NCBI RefSeq assembly: GCF_963169125.1
Contig: NC_084802.1
Location: 35,858,607-35,922,606 of the forward strand
DNA: 64,000 nt
Source: Humulus lupulus
Lineage: Eukaryota; Streptophyta; Magnoliopsida; Rosales; Cannabaceae
Direction: 5' to 3'
Made by a program: the position numbers and the translations under genes. The notes under the pieces are model-generated. The model did no database searches. It was not told the origin of the DNA and worked only from the letters and a program-made list of their open reading frames with translations. This document shows positions 47,000-58,590 of this stretch, piece after piece. Position 1 is the stretch's first letter, and every line of letters begins with the position of its first letter.

Positions 47000-47364
47000 G
47001 GATTTATACATTCTTTAGACCATGTGTTTTGTCTCATTACCTGTTTGGACCCTGTGTTTTGACAAATTTGTTTTTGGACCTTGTGTTTTGTAAAATTGCT
47101 CAAATAGACCCCTAAACCTAATTTTGATGAAGAATAAATTGAATATAACAACACAGTTGTTATGGAAAATGATTTTCTTTTTATTTTAAATTGTTAGTTT
47201 AGTGAATTATTTATAATTTTGGCTCAGAAAACTTTGACCAAAATCGAGTTTAGGGTTCTATTTGAACCATTTTATAAAACACAGGGTCCAAAAAGTCATT
47301 TGTCAAAACACAGGGTCTAAACAGGTAATTGGACAAAACACAAAGTTCAAAAAGGTATAAACCC
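47000..47364. mobile_element. Mutator-type MITE with 9-bp target-site duplication
   Basis: 365 bp with long inverted arms: left GGATTTATACATTC, right (minus strand) GGGTTTATACCTTT. Both continue with GTGTTTTGTC and ATTACCTGTTT for about 110 bp. The perfect 9-bp duplication TATTAAAAT flanks it (46991-46999 and 47365-47373). A 9-bp duplication with long arms is the signature of Mutator-like elements. Non-coding, so it depends on a transposase elsewhere. It lies just inside the Copia-type element. Confidence 0.93.
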
Positions 47365-47373
47365 TATTAAAAT

Positions 47374-49000
47374 ATAATATTCCCCCACTTAATTAAATAA
47401 TTACTATCTCTATAGGAACCATTGCATTAGTGCATAAAGTAAAATGTCTTTCGACTTGAATTACCTTAGTGTAACTATCACAATGTTTGTTGAAATTTTG
47501 GTTGCCGAAACATTGAACCACTATTCCTTGATAACAAATCGGTGATAACATACACATTTTTGCTATGTTCACTTGAGACCTCAATGTCTCACTTTGCACT
47601 GTTAATGGTCATGTGTGCATTCCATTCATAGACTTTTCTTGAGAATGACTCCCAATTCTCATGAGGGGCAACACCACCCCTAGGTCTATATAGGTAAAAC
47701 TCTTACAATATTTTGTAACCCTATTATACTTGTCTTTTCAAGACTGAGTTCTATTAAAAAACCTTTCAGTTTTAACCCTGAATTTGGTAACACACTAGTA
47801 CTCATATCTCATATGGGACACGATTTGAGTACTACTAATATTCACTTGATTGACTTGTTATTACCTATTGAACCTAATACTAGTTAAGTTACTAGTATTA
47901 AGATAGGTTACCATCAACCGTGAATCTCTTTAGGGAGTCTAAGTTTCATCCCTTGAGATGTAGAAATGATTCAATTTGAGTCATTTTTTTTCTCATGTAT
48001 GCATACTTAATCATTTTCTCATTATTTTATTCAAACCTTGTGCTAGCTATAATTTGATTAAAATAGTTACACCTTCATCAAAATAGTGAGTTTGACCATA
48101 GTCAACACCCCCACTATTTTATACTTCAATATCCAAGATAAACATATTTCCTGAATTATAGAAACCTTTTTGTTTCTATAACTCCCCTTATGTTTTAAAT
48201 TGATTCATTCTTGAACCAAATATCTCCCAAACAAGAACTTTAGACATCAAGCATGTCTAAATTTATTCATTCTATATTTATATAGTTAAGGTAATTTTAG
48301 AATGTGGAAATTTCAAATCACATAACTTATATGTATATACATTTTGATAGGATGACCAAATTAATCATTGTCAACAAAATAAATTGATTAACTTTGGAGC
48401 ATCACTCCCACATTTCTCATATAAAATAGAAATATCTTCATTTCTATTAAGTCATTTATCCTTCAAAAAAATCTAGACTTACAATTCCTAAAGTTCATCA
48501 TGAGTCCTTAAGCCACATGATAAACTCTCAATATATCAAGATAAACAAAACCTCAATATTAGTTTATTTTGATTTATTTACTTGCAAAAACAAGACACAC
48601 TTCTTTGAAAGTAACATTTACTTGGTTTGTTTTCTTTAATATTTCATAAAATGAAATATGTGAACACAAATACCATGAGAAAATTTCACAAGCAAATAAT
48701 CACTAATTTTTACTTTTAGTTGTCTAAATAATCTCAACATCACTTAAACAACTTTTGTTCATTTTCTAAGAGTCTTTTTGAGATTCTTTTGAAAACACCA
48801 CTTTGACATCCATTGATTTTCTCATCAAAAGCAATTTGAAGATGTAAATTTTAAACATTGAAATCAAAGAAAAATAAAACCTCATTGATTTATTTAAATG
48901 CTTTGATTACTCATGGTTTACTTTGAAATTATGTAAAGCACTCTATTCTATTACTTTGCAAAACGTCTCTCATCTCATAAATAATTAGAAAAAAACAATA
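47374..49000. other. AT-rich non-coding DNA, probable decayed retrotransposon interior
   Basis: It starts with a second TTCCCCCACTTAA word (also at 46932). No supported frame on either strand. Probably the interior of the Copia-type element, but I see no pol motif. Confidence 0.35.
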
Positions 49001-52000
49001 TCATTTAACATATGAAATTCAGTGGGGCCTTGATAAACATGATAGTTGGGCTCAATTGTTTAAAATAAAAATTAAAGTGTTCTTATGCATCGTTTAAAGA
49101 AAAATAAAATTTAAGTCCCACTAGCAGGTTTAAAACTAAAGTCCATAACATGACTCTTTAAAACTTGACGCTTATGTTGATCATTTATTCGTTCATAGGA
49201 TACCCCCACGCCATACGCACCCAGACGTCGGAACATCCCACATCACAGCGCATGTCAAAGAGAAACCTTATTTATTACCTGAAAGGGGGAAAGTAAGGAG
49301 GTGAGCTAAAAGCCCAGTAAGGAAGTACAAACAAATACAATAATTTTCAAGGAAACACAATAAAAACATATTCATATCGTAAAACTTAAAAAACATCATA
49401 TCATATCCATATCACTTTCCTTTCATAATCATATCATATCACATTCATAATCATAATCAAAATTATACATCATAATCATACTCTTTGTGATCATGGCACC
49501 ACTATTGTCCATGTCACATCTTGAGGTAACCAGTAAAAGCATAAAACTGGAAAGACCTCCTCTGTGAGGTAAACAAGATCTCAGGTCCTTGAATAACCTT
49601 GGCGCGTCCGCCCTATGAGTTACGCATATCCTTAGTAACTCATTTGTTGTGTCTCGTTCAGCACGCTAGCAACCATTTGCTTTTTCATACAGCATACAAA
49701 CACATGCAATCCATTTCACATAAAAACAAAGGAAACACATGTTGCATCATATTCATCATAGCATCTCAAGATAGAATTCCTTATTTCATATTACATAGTC
49801 CATCATCATACATAGCGTATCATTTTACTCATAACAAACCAATCTTACTATTTCATAGCATAAACATAGAAATTCTATTTAACTTCCTTACCTCAGGTCC
49901 GAGCAAAGCAAAACTGAGAAAAACTTCACAATGAGCCTATAATCATAATCAAACATCGTCTCTTAGAATCACATGTCATACTCTTGCCCAAAAAATATAC
50001 AAGTTGCCCAATAATTCCAAACATACACATTTTCACATAAAATCATAAAATAATAATGTTAATTCTACCTATTAACCCTTCATGATTACAAAGTAAAAAT
50101 TATATATTTGAACAATAGGCATATATTTGAACGTAAAAATGTATTTGTATGCGACATGCATACGTGGGAACGTTGTTAAAATGTAAAGTTAAAACGATAA
50201 TTCCTACATGCTCATTTCTTGCTTTTTCAACTAAAATCCAACAACATTATTACTTTACCATTATTTGTCTCTTTAAGTCCCAAAGTTGGATTAAACCATT
50301 TAATACATTATTTTTATTTTATAAAAATAATTCATTTAGTTTTTTCTTAATTTCTCATAAAATAATAGTCTCATTAATTATTTTAAATAACATAGAATAT
50401 AACAAAACTTGGAGTCATTTAAAAATACTTAATAAATTTCTTGTTTCCTTTAGAAAATAACTTTTTACTAAATTAATAAAAATTACATGTTTAAATGTGA
50501 TAATTTATAATTTAAAGTGTGGGAAAAATATATTTTCACTTATATTATTTAAGACTTGAATTATGTAGGTGTAAGACTCATTAATTTTAAACAAAATAAT
50601 TATTTTAGTTTAATAACTCAAAGTTTCAGCAACTATTTATTTTGTTTAAAAATCATAAGTGAATTTAAACCAAAATATTTTTCTCATTTAAATAAAAAAA
50701 AACTGCACCTAAATAATAATGTGAAAACTCATATTTACATTTTAAAAATATCACTTTTACATATACATAACTTAGGGTATAATTCATTTGATGCACCAAC
50801 ATTATTTATCTAATTTAAAAGATATTTCTTATTTTTAATCAAAAATTACAACAACTAATAATTCATTCAAAATCACAAACTTGGATTAAAATCATATTTT
50901 CTTCATAAAAATCAGCATGTGTTAATTTGATAAAAACATCATTTAAATGTGAAATAAAATATCATTTTATTTACTTAAAGTCAAATATCACTAGAGGCAT
51001 CACACGTGCATTTTAAAACATTGTTTCACCAATTTACTCACCAGTTATATAAGAAAATCAGCAAGCATAATTAACATGAAATTCATCTTTAATTTGTGCT
51101 TTTAAAAAAAAATGATCAAACCATAACCTTCATGTATCACTAAATTATCATTTATAAAAGACTCAAGACAAATTCTCAATTTAACCAATTAACCTAGCAT
51201 GTTTCTAATGAGTATAGATGACACAAAATAAAAACAACACAATATGCATCAACACCCTATAGGCCGAAACCCTCATCATCATCCCATGTTTTCTTTATGC
51301 ATTTTACAAGAACATGAAAGAAAACATCACAAACCCTAAGCATATTCCTATTTCCCAAATAACATGACCAAGTTCATAGAACATCAAGAGATTCATATAC
51401 AAAACCCAACATGCAATCCCTACATATGCCTTGGTCGAAACTTTCATGAACATAAACATAAAATACCAAAATCATCATATTTAGTAGATCAAAATAGAAA
51501 CCCTTGCATGCTTTTACATAGAACCTTAAAATCAAACAAGTCATAACATCATATCATAGGGAAAAACCCTATGTGTCATAACATCAAATATCACCATGCT
51601 CAAGATTCTAAGATCAAATAATACCTATAACAAGAGATCAACATAATTTCCTTGTCAATATCAAACCATACTCAAAACCATATACCATCATTAACACCAA
51701 CTCAAACACAAAAGAAAAAAAATAAAAGTGGATCCATTACCTCTCTTGATTGTAGAATCAAGAACACAATAATGACAAGAACCCTAGAGTACAATCACCT
51801 TGAATACCTTATCACCAATTTCGAACCACAAACAAAGAGAAGAAGAAATCTTAGCAATGAGGGGGAAGAACATGTTTAATGGAATAATCAAAATCAAAAC
51901 AAGGATCAAGACCATACATACCAAGAATTTTGAATTCCCTATCTCTTCTTTCTCTTCTTTCTTTCTTCCTTTCTATCTTTCTCTCTCTAGCTCTCACGCA

Positions 52001-52082
52001 TTCTCTCTCTCTCTCTCTCTCTCTCTCCTCCTAGTCGACAACACCAAGCACAAATGCCCTCTTCTTTTCTTTCTTTCCCTTT
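49001..52082 (-). repeat. Chromovirus-like LTR in reverse orientation, borders uncertain
   Basis: On the minus strand near 49320-49265 it reads CTTACTGGGCTTTTAGCTC and then CAGGTAATAAA, the same arrangement as the acceptor-like block of the Tekay LTRs. At 51940-52030 lies a GA-rich leader (minus strand), as in Tekay LTRs. The rest is AT-rich with no genes. The right side is cut where the Tekay-4 LTR begins at 52083, and the left border is not defined. Confidence 0.5.
52002..52027 (+). repeat. (TC)n microsatellite
   Basis: Thirteen TC units within a longer pyrimidine-rich tract (51940-52030). Confidence 0.95.
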
Positions 52083-54521
52083 TATTATAATATGACTAGA
52101 TATGCATGTTTATGTGTATTAAATATGCATGTGGGCCCATTTCTTATCAGGAGGGAAATTTTCTTAATTTGGTCTCTTATGGTTATATTTCGAATATATA
52201 TGCATATATGTGAGATATGTGTGAGACCACATTATTATGTGGATATATTTGGGTTACTCGGCATGAGGCGATCCTAGGGAGCAAGTTAGCAAGAAAGTCA
52301 CAACAGGATCCAATACCCAACTCAGGGCGAGTCAAGGGGTATTTTGGGTAGTCAGTACATTACTAAGATAACGAGTAATGGGAATAAATATTTGAGGATA
52401 TATTCAGAGTTAGTGAGATTAGGAGGGAGTTCTGGGGATTTTGACCATTTTACTCTCAGGGACGTTTTTAGGTACCCCAAGCCCTCGAGATTTACTTAGA
52501 GTTACTTGAACTCTAAGTAACCTCATAAACAGAAAAACACTCAGCAAGATGTTCCATCTATCTCTCTCTTGTATACACACTTCCTCTCTCAACTCTTGGG
52601 AATTTCTTTGCGATCTAAGGAGAATCGAGGCTAGCTTAGGCTTGAGATTGCTTGGGGAAAAGCTTAGCAACGAATGGGGCAACAGAGGTAATGATTTCTA
52701 GCCCTAAATCTTCATGTTTCTCTGGTTTTTGGCTGACTTTTAGAGTTTTAGAAACTCAATTTGAATTTGGAGAATTGGTGAGGTTTTGGCAAAGTTTAAG
52801 CTTGGGTTTTGTGTGTTGTGAGCTGCTGAGTTGATTGGGAACGTTACTTTTGGGATTTAGATATGTTCGGATAAGTTTTTGGAGGGATTTGGCTTAAAGA
52901 AAATGGGGAAAAACTGGGTTTTCATGTCAAGTCGCGACCTTGTTCTTGGGGAGCCGTGGCTCTCATGAACGATGGGAGAAGGAGGTACTAAACCCCCATT
53001 TTGAGTCGTGGCGCCTGCAAGAAGCGTCGCAACACGTGTGGTCTAGATGACGGCCTTTGGGCTCTCTGACTTGAGGCAAGTCGTGGCTCTTGGGCCTTGG
53101 GCCACGACGCTTGAAAGGCTTTTGAGCCCTGGGAAGGTTTTGAGTATGGGAACTCAAACCTAAGGGCTCGAGATCGATTCTACTACCCGGTTTAGTAGAA
53201 TTCGACGTTCTAGAGGCTAGGACTCGGTGTGGAAGCCTTTATTCGCTCATTATTGATGGGACTCTATATTATGGTTATGAATAGGTTATCGCTAGGGGCT
53301 CAAAACTGGGATCGTGCTCGAGGGTCATTTTTAATATACACTACACTCAGACCTGAGGTAAGAAAACTACACCCGGTTTGCGTTCAGGGCTTGGCCCGAT
53401 TATAGTACAGGATTAATGTTATGTTGAGAATGTTTTATTAAACATATTAAATGTGTTGTGTTTACCTATGTTATGTAATAACAGTTGGTCTGTAACTTAT
53501 AAGCTAAAGATTTATCTATGTTTTCTGATGAAGGGCTTGGCTTAATAGTCAAGGGTATAATCGGTTCTAAGGTTAAGACTCAACTTATCAGTCGAAGGTT
53601 AAGACTCGACTTATCAGTCGAAGGTTAAGACTCGACTTATCAGTCGAAGGTTAAGACTCGACTTATCAGTCGAAGGTTAAGACTCGACTTATTAGTTGAA
53701 GGTTAAGACTTGACTTATCAGTCGAAGGTTAAGACTCGACTTATCAGTCAAAGGTTGAAAGACTCAACTTATTAGTTGAAGGTTAAAGGACTCGGCTTAT
53801 TATGTGTTGAGAGTTTAAAGGCTCTACTTAGAAGTTGAGGGCGATAATAGCATGCTGAACGTTGACCGATAGGGTTAAGCCAACCCGAAAGCGAGACATA
53901 CGCTTGAACGCCTCTAGGGTCGTCTAGAATGTTAAGCATCAAACTTTCTTGGCCAGCTCTAAGGTTTGTTATATGAAAGATGGGCACTAAGCCCTAGTGT
54001 GACTCTATAGTCACTTATTTGAGTTAATTGTGTGCATGAGTAGGGTTATTATTGTTGGGATGCTAGTTATGAATTTGTGATCTAATCATGTACTGCTTAT
54101 AAGCATGTGTTATGTTTTCTTGCTGAGCCTTGGCTCATGGGTGCTAAATGGTACTGGTAAAGAAAAGGAAAAGCTAGACCAACCATGAGTTGGAGACCTT
54201 CGGGGGCAGAGTGTACATATGCGGCCTGCTCGTCCGCCACGGCCGAGGTTATCAGTTGGAACTAGGGTTGGACCCTGATTTTGCCACCTAGGTCGGCTTT
54301 TGTATTCATTTTTTATTTTGTAACCATTTTAAACTACGATGGGATCCCATGTATGGAAGTTAAACCCTTTTAATGAAATGATTGACTTTTTACTGAAATT
54401 TTTAGTACCTAAACCTGTGATTAGCTTTAATCACACTATTTAAACTCAAATGACTCGTTTAGTGAGTTAAGCATTATTTAAATTACACAGTGTAACGGTC
54501 ATGGATTAGGAGGACGTTACA
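52083..54521 (+). repeat. 5' LTR of Tekay-4, truncated at its start
   Basis: It matches the 3' LTR from 63075 and ends GGACGTTACA. It has a CT-rich leader (52555-52590) and palindrome GTCGCGAC (52931-52938) within a cluster to about 53110. Further on come donor-like TGAGGTAAGAAAACTACACC (53354-53373), a 26-bp minisatellite (53569-53800) and an acceptor-like block at 54117-54160, where the AG is changed to GG. Confidence 0.92.
53569..53800 (+). repeat. 26-bp minisatellite in the Tekay-4 5' LTR
   Basis: Units AAGGTTAAGACTCGACTT + ATCAGTCG start at 53569, 53595, 53621, 53647, 53673, 53699 and 53725, with diverged units to about 53800. The core CGACTTATCAGTCG is nearly palindromic. Confidence 0.95.
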
Positions 54522-54524
54522 ACC

Positions 54525-54536
54525 TAGTATTAGAGC
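54525..54536 (+). other. Degraded primer binding site of Tekay-4
   Basis: TAGTATTAGAGC, two transitions (G to A, C to T) away from the initiator tRNA-Met site, three bases after the LTR end. Confidence 0.85.
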
Positions 54537-54993
54537 CAGATTTAGGTTTATTGGTTCCTGAAGATTGGCTGGGCATATACACTCGCCACTAAAGACAAGC
54601 TTGACTTAGGGTTCAGTAACTATTTATGTTCATTCATGTTACCTGCTTAATTCACATATGAATGTCTTATTTGCATGCTTATTTAGGGAGCATGAGTTAT
54701 ACTGATAGAGCTTGGTCGTTGAATGCTATGTGTATGATGAGAATGTGCTTATTAGCACTATTACTACTATGAATATTGAGAAGAATGTGCTTATTAGCAC
54801 CCTGATTGAGTATGAATATAAATTGACTTGCTTATTAGCATGATTGTTGTATGTGAAAGCTATTGAACTACTTATTAGCACTGTTATGGCACGTGTATGC
54901 TTAATTGTCTAGTTTTGGGCTATGGGAGTGGTGTTGGGCATCGTTATTGCTGCTTAATGTGTCGAGTCATAGATTGCAAATAAGCTTGGAAGT

Positions 54994-56136
54994 ATGCTTC
55001 TAGGGCAATCAAATGAGCCAATTGGCATTGGAAGTCAGGTCAGAGATAACAACCATGGTCAGAACCCTCCGCCAGCTCCTGAAAACTAGCAACAGGTGCT
55101 TGCGGATATGCAAGCTAGGATACAAAGGCCTCATGAAGAAATCTACATGTTGAGGCAGCAACAGGTTCCAGCAGGGAATGCTGCAACGGTTGTGCCACAT
55201 GTTGTGGCACCAGTATTTGAGCAACAGCCAGGGACTGAAAATAGGTGGGAGCCTCTCTATGAGCACTTTGGGAAACAACACCCTCTTACCTTTGAGGGAG
55301 GGACAGACCTGCTGTGAGCTGAGCAGTGGATGGGTATGACCACCTCCATCCTGGACTTTATGGGGGTGGCACGTAATGATAGAGTGGCCTGTGCCACATT
55401 CATGTTTCAGGAAGACACCCGAACCTAGTGGGAAGTGGTATCCCAGACCAGAGAATTGAAGACCCTAAGCTGGGAGGAATTCAGAGAACTATTCAATGAG
55501 AAATACTATAATGATGCAGTGAGAGCTGCAAAGGCTGATGAGTTCAACAATCTAGTGCAGGGCACCATAACTGTTATAGAGTATGTCCTAAAATTTGATA
55601 GGTTGACCAAGTTCGCTACAGACTTGGTGCCAATTGATGTGATAAGGAAGAAGAGGTTTGTTCGAGGGCTAAATGTTATGATAGCCCAGAATGTTAAAAT
55701 TACTTCATCTCCTGGAGTGACAACTTATGCTTAGGTAGTGGAGAAGGCCCTTACTGCTGAGGACGCTGAGAACAAGATCTGGCACGAGAATGCGGCCAAA
55801 AGGGACACTAGGAGGGTGGGACCTCCCTTTATTGGAGCTAATAGGGGCAGAGGCCCTAGTGACCAGAAGAGGAAGACCCTAGATACCATTACAGTTCCAG
55901 GCCCAGATAAGAGGCCTCAGGGTATACAGGTTGGCCACCAAGGCAGCAATGAGAGCTGGAGGACTTATCCAGAATTTGCCAGATGCAGGAGACGTCATAT
56001 GGGAGAGTGTCGGGCAAGGGCCTGCTTTTTATGCGGAATATTTGGGCATCTCGAGAAAGATTGCCCAAGGGCGAGGAAGGTAGAACCAAAGAAGGCGGAC
56101 AGCTTGGCTCCGACTCGAGTATTCGCATTGACATAA
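54994..56136 (+). pseudogene. gag: Tekay-4 gag
   Basis: The ATG at 54994 matches the sibling gags in position. One frame runs through the whole gene with stops only (55087, 55315, 55426, 55732, 56134) and no frameshift. The core is at 55318-55734 and the zinc knuckle CFLCGIFGHLEKDC at about 56023-56064. The stops look like W- or Q-codon transitions. It would bind and package RNA. Confidence 0.9.
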
Positions 56137-56690
56137 TCAAAGGCTGAGGCTCGACCCTCAGTAGTGACAGGTCAACTTTCTAGTGCTGGCACTTCTTATT
56201 ATGTTTTGATTGATTCTAGGGCTACACATTCTTTTGTATCCAATAGGGTGATTGACATGTTGTGTAGACCATGGGAATACTGTGCAGTGGGTTTTGGAAC
56301 TTTGTTGCCTGCTGGGGAGTTAGTGGTTTCCAAGAGATGGGTTAGGTCGTTACCGGTGGCAGTGGATGGCAGAGAGTTTTTAGTTGATTTGATAGAGTTG
56401 GTTATGACTGACTTTAATATGATCTTGGGTATGGATTGGTTAGAGAAGTATGGGGCAATGATAGATTACAAGAAGAAGATGGTAACCTTTGAGCCTGAGG
56501 GTGAGGATCCATTTGTATTCGTTGGCACTGTGCATGGACCCCGTATACCTATGATATCTGTACTTAGAGCTAGAGACCTATTGCATGGAGGATGCATAGG
56601 ATTCCTAGCTAATATGTTGGATACCACCCAAGTCGTGCCAGTGGGACCAAGACAGGCCAGATTAGTTTGTGAGTTTCTTGATGTGTTTCC
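56137..56690 (+). pseudogene. Tekay-4 protease with changed active site
   Basis: In the same frame as gag. The active site reads DSRATH: the Gly codon is AGG at 56218-56220, while Tekay-1 and Tekay-3 have DSGATH. Gly at this place is near invariant in retroviral-type proteases, so the enzyme is probably dead apart from the stops. The GMDWLEKYG block near 56430 ends the domain. Confidence 0.88.
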
Positions 56691-58008
56691 AGATGACGTG
56701 TCAGGGTTATCTCCACAAAGGGAGATAGAGTTTGTGATTGAATTGGCACCAGGGGACATAGTCATTATCTAGGGCACCTTATAGGATGGCTCCAGCAGAG
56801 CTGAAGGAACTAAAGGTTCAATTACAGGAGTTACTAGACTTGGCTTTTATTAGGTCTAGTTTCTCACCATGGGGCGCACCAGTTCTCTTCGTGAAGAAGA
56901 AAGATGGTTCTCTGAGGATGTGTACTGAATATAGAGAACTGAGCAAGTTAACTATCAAGAACATGAATCATCTGCCAAGGATTGATCATTTGTTTGATCA
57001 GTTACAGGGTAAGAAGGTATTCTCCAAGATAGATCTCTAATCTAGTTACCACCAGTTGAGGATCATGGAGGAAGATATACCGAAGATAGCTTTTCGCACC
57101 AGGTATGGGCATTATGAGTTTTCGGTGATGTCATTTGGATTGATTAATGCCCCAGTAACATTTATGGATCTGATGAATAGAGTGTTCAAAGATTACCTGG
57201 ATCAGTTTGTGATCGTCTTCATCGATGATATTCTGGTATATTCTCGGTCAGAAGCAAAACATGAACAACATCTCAGGTTGGTTCTACAGATACTGAGGGA
57301 GCACAAACTATTTGCGAAGTTTATAAAGTGTGAATTTGGTTACCATAAGTGACTTTCTTAGGTCGCATATTCAATAAGGATGGAATTATGGTAGATCCGG
57401 CGAAGATTGAGGCGTTCAGAGACTGGCCAAGGATGAAGAATACTTCAAAGATCAGATGTTTCTTGGGATTGGCAGGTTGTTACAGACTCTTTGTGGAGGG
57501 GTTTTCCAATATTGTGTCACCACTGATAGAGTTGACACGTAAGAATCAAAGGTTTATGTGGTCAAACAGATGTGAGGACAACTTCCAAAGACTGAAGAAG
57601 AATCTGATCATCGCTCCAGCTCTAAGTCTTCCAACGGATTAGGACAAGTTTGTGGTTTATTGTGATTCCTCGAGGTAGGGTCTAGGTTGTGTTCTTATGC
57701 ATACATGTAAGGTGATTGACTATGCATCACGTCAGTTGAAGGAGTATGAGCAAAGGTACCCCACACATGATCTAGAACTTGCAGCAGTGGATTTTGCATT
57801 GAAGGTGTGGCGGCACTCCTTGTATGCTGAGAAGTGTGAGATGTACATTGATCACAAGAGTTTGAAATACTTCTTCACCCAGAAAGATCTGAACATGAGA
57901 CAAAGGTGTTGGTTAGAGCTGGTGAAGGATTATGACTGTGAAATCCTTTACCACTCGGGGGAAGCCAACGTAGTGGTGGATGCCTTAAGCTGGAAGGGTC
58001 CAGTATAG
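56691..58008 (+). pseudogene. Tekay-4 reverse transcriptase and RNase H
   Basis: A one-base insertion near 56752 shifts the frame before the RT N-terminus (56786-57040). A TAA (57038-57040) breaks RT before the palm. The catalytic FIDD box is at 57218-57229. A further shift near 57345 moves the connection (57349-57642) and RNase H (57697-58008; [10 protein letters not shown] near 57845) to the gag frame. RNase H ends in the [10 protein letters not shown] block. Confidence 0.88.
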
Positions 58009-58585
58009 TTGTACAGTGTTAGGCAGATATCCAGGGAGTTGGTAGAGGATATGACTATAGCAGATATTGAGCTAGTAGTGGGCCAGTTGGCCAACATTAC
58101 CCTGTAGTCTACTCTTTTGGAGAGAATCAAGGAGAGACAGTTGAGTGACCCATAGTTAGTAAGGATTAGAGGGGATGTCCTAGATGGAGTGGCTAGGAGT
58201 ATACAGTGTCAGACATGGGTTTATTGAGATACAAGGATCAGATTTGTATTCTGATGGACACTGGGATCAGGCAGGAGATTCTAGATGAATCTCATACTAC
58301 CCCTTATTCTCTACATCCAGGCACCACGAAGATGTACTAGGATTTGAAAGTCTTATATTGGTGGCCTAGACTGAAGAAGGACGTGACTAAGTACATGGAA
58401 AAGTGCCTGACCTATTAGCAGGTCAAGGTAGAGCATCAGAGGCCAGCAGAGCTATTACAGCCTCTGGATATCCCAAAGTGGAAGTGGGAGGACATCACGA
58501 TGGATTTCATGGTGGGGTTGCCCAGGACAGTGGACCAGCATGATTCAGTCTGGGTCATCATGGACTGGTATACAAAGTCAACTCA
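58009..58585 (+). pseudogene. Tekay-4 integrase, part before the nested LTR
   Basis: After a shift near 58195 the zinc domain is readable: HTTPYSLHPGTTKMY near 58290, but its last part reads CLTY-stop, so the second Cys is lost. The first core Asp follows in ITMDFMVGLP near 58498. The gene is cut at THF (58585), just after the first strand of the core, by the solo LTR with duplication CTTTC. Confidence 0.85.
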
Positions 58586-58590
58586 CTTTC

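Noticed and set aside
49599..50813. Several 85-111 codon frames in the AT-rich region
   Set aside because: No family resemblance, AT-driven codon content, and position inside a reverse-oriented LTR-like sequence.
51800..52090. 96-codon plus-strand frame over the pyrimidine tract
   Set aside because: Composition-driven frame of Ser and Leu across (TC)n. The region reads better as an LTR leader on the other strand.
53569..53800. Possible CRISPR-like array of 26-bp repeats
   Set aside because: The units are directly adjacent with no spacers, inside a plant LTR; it is a minisatellite.
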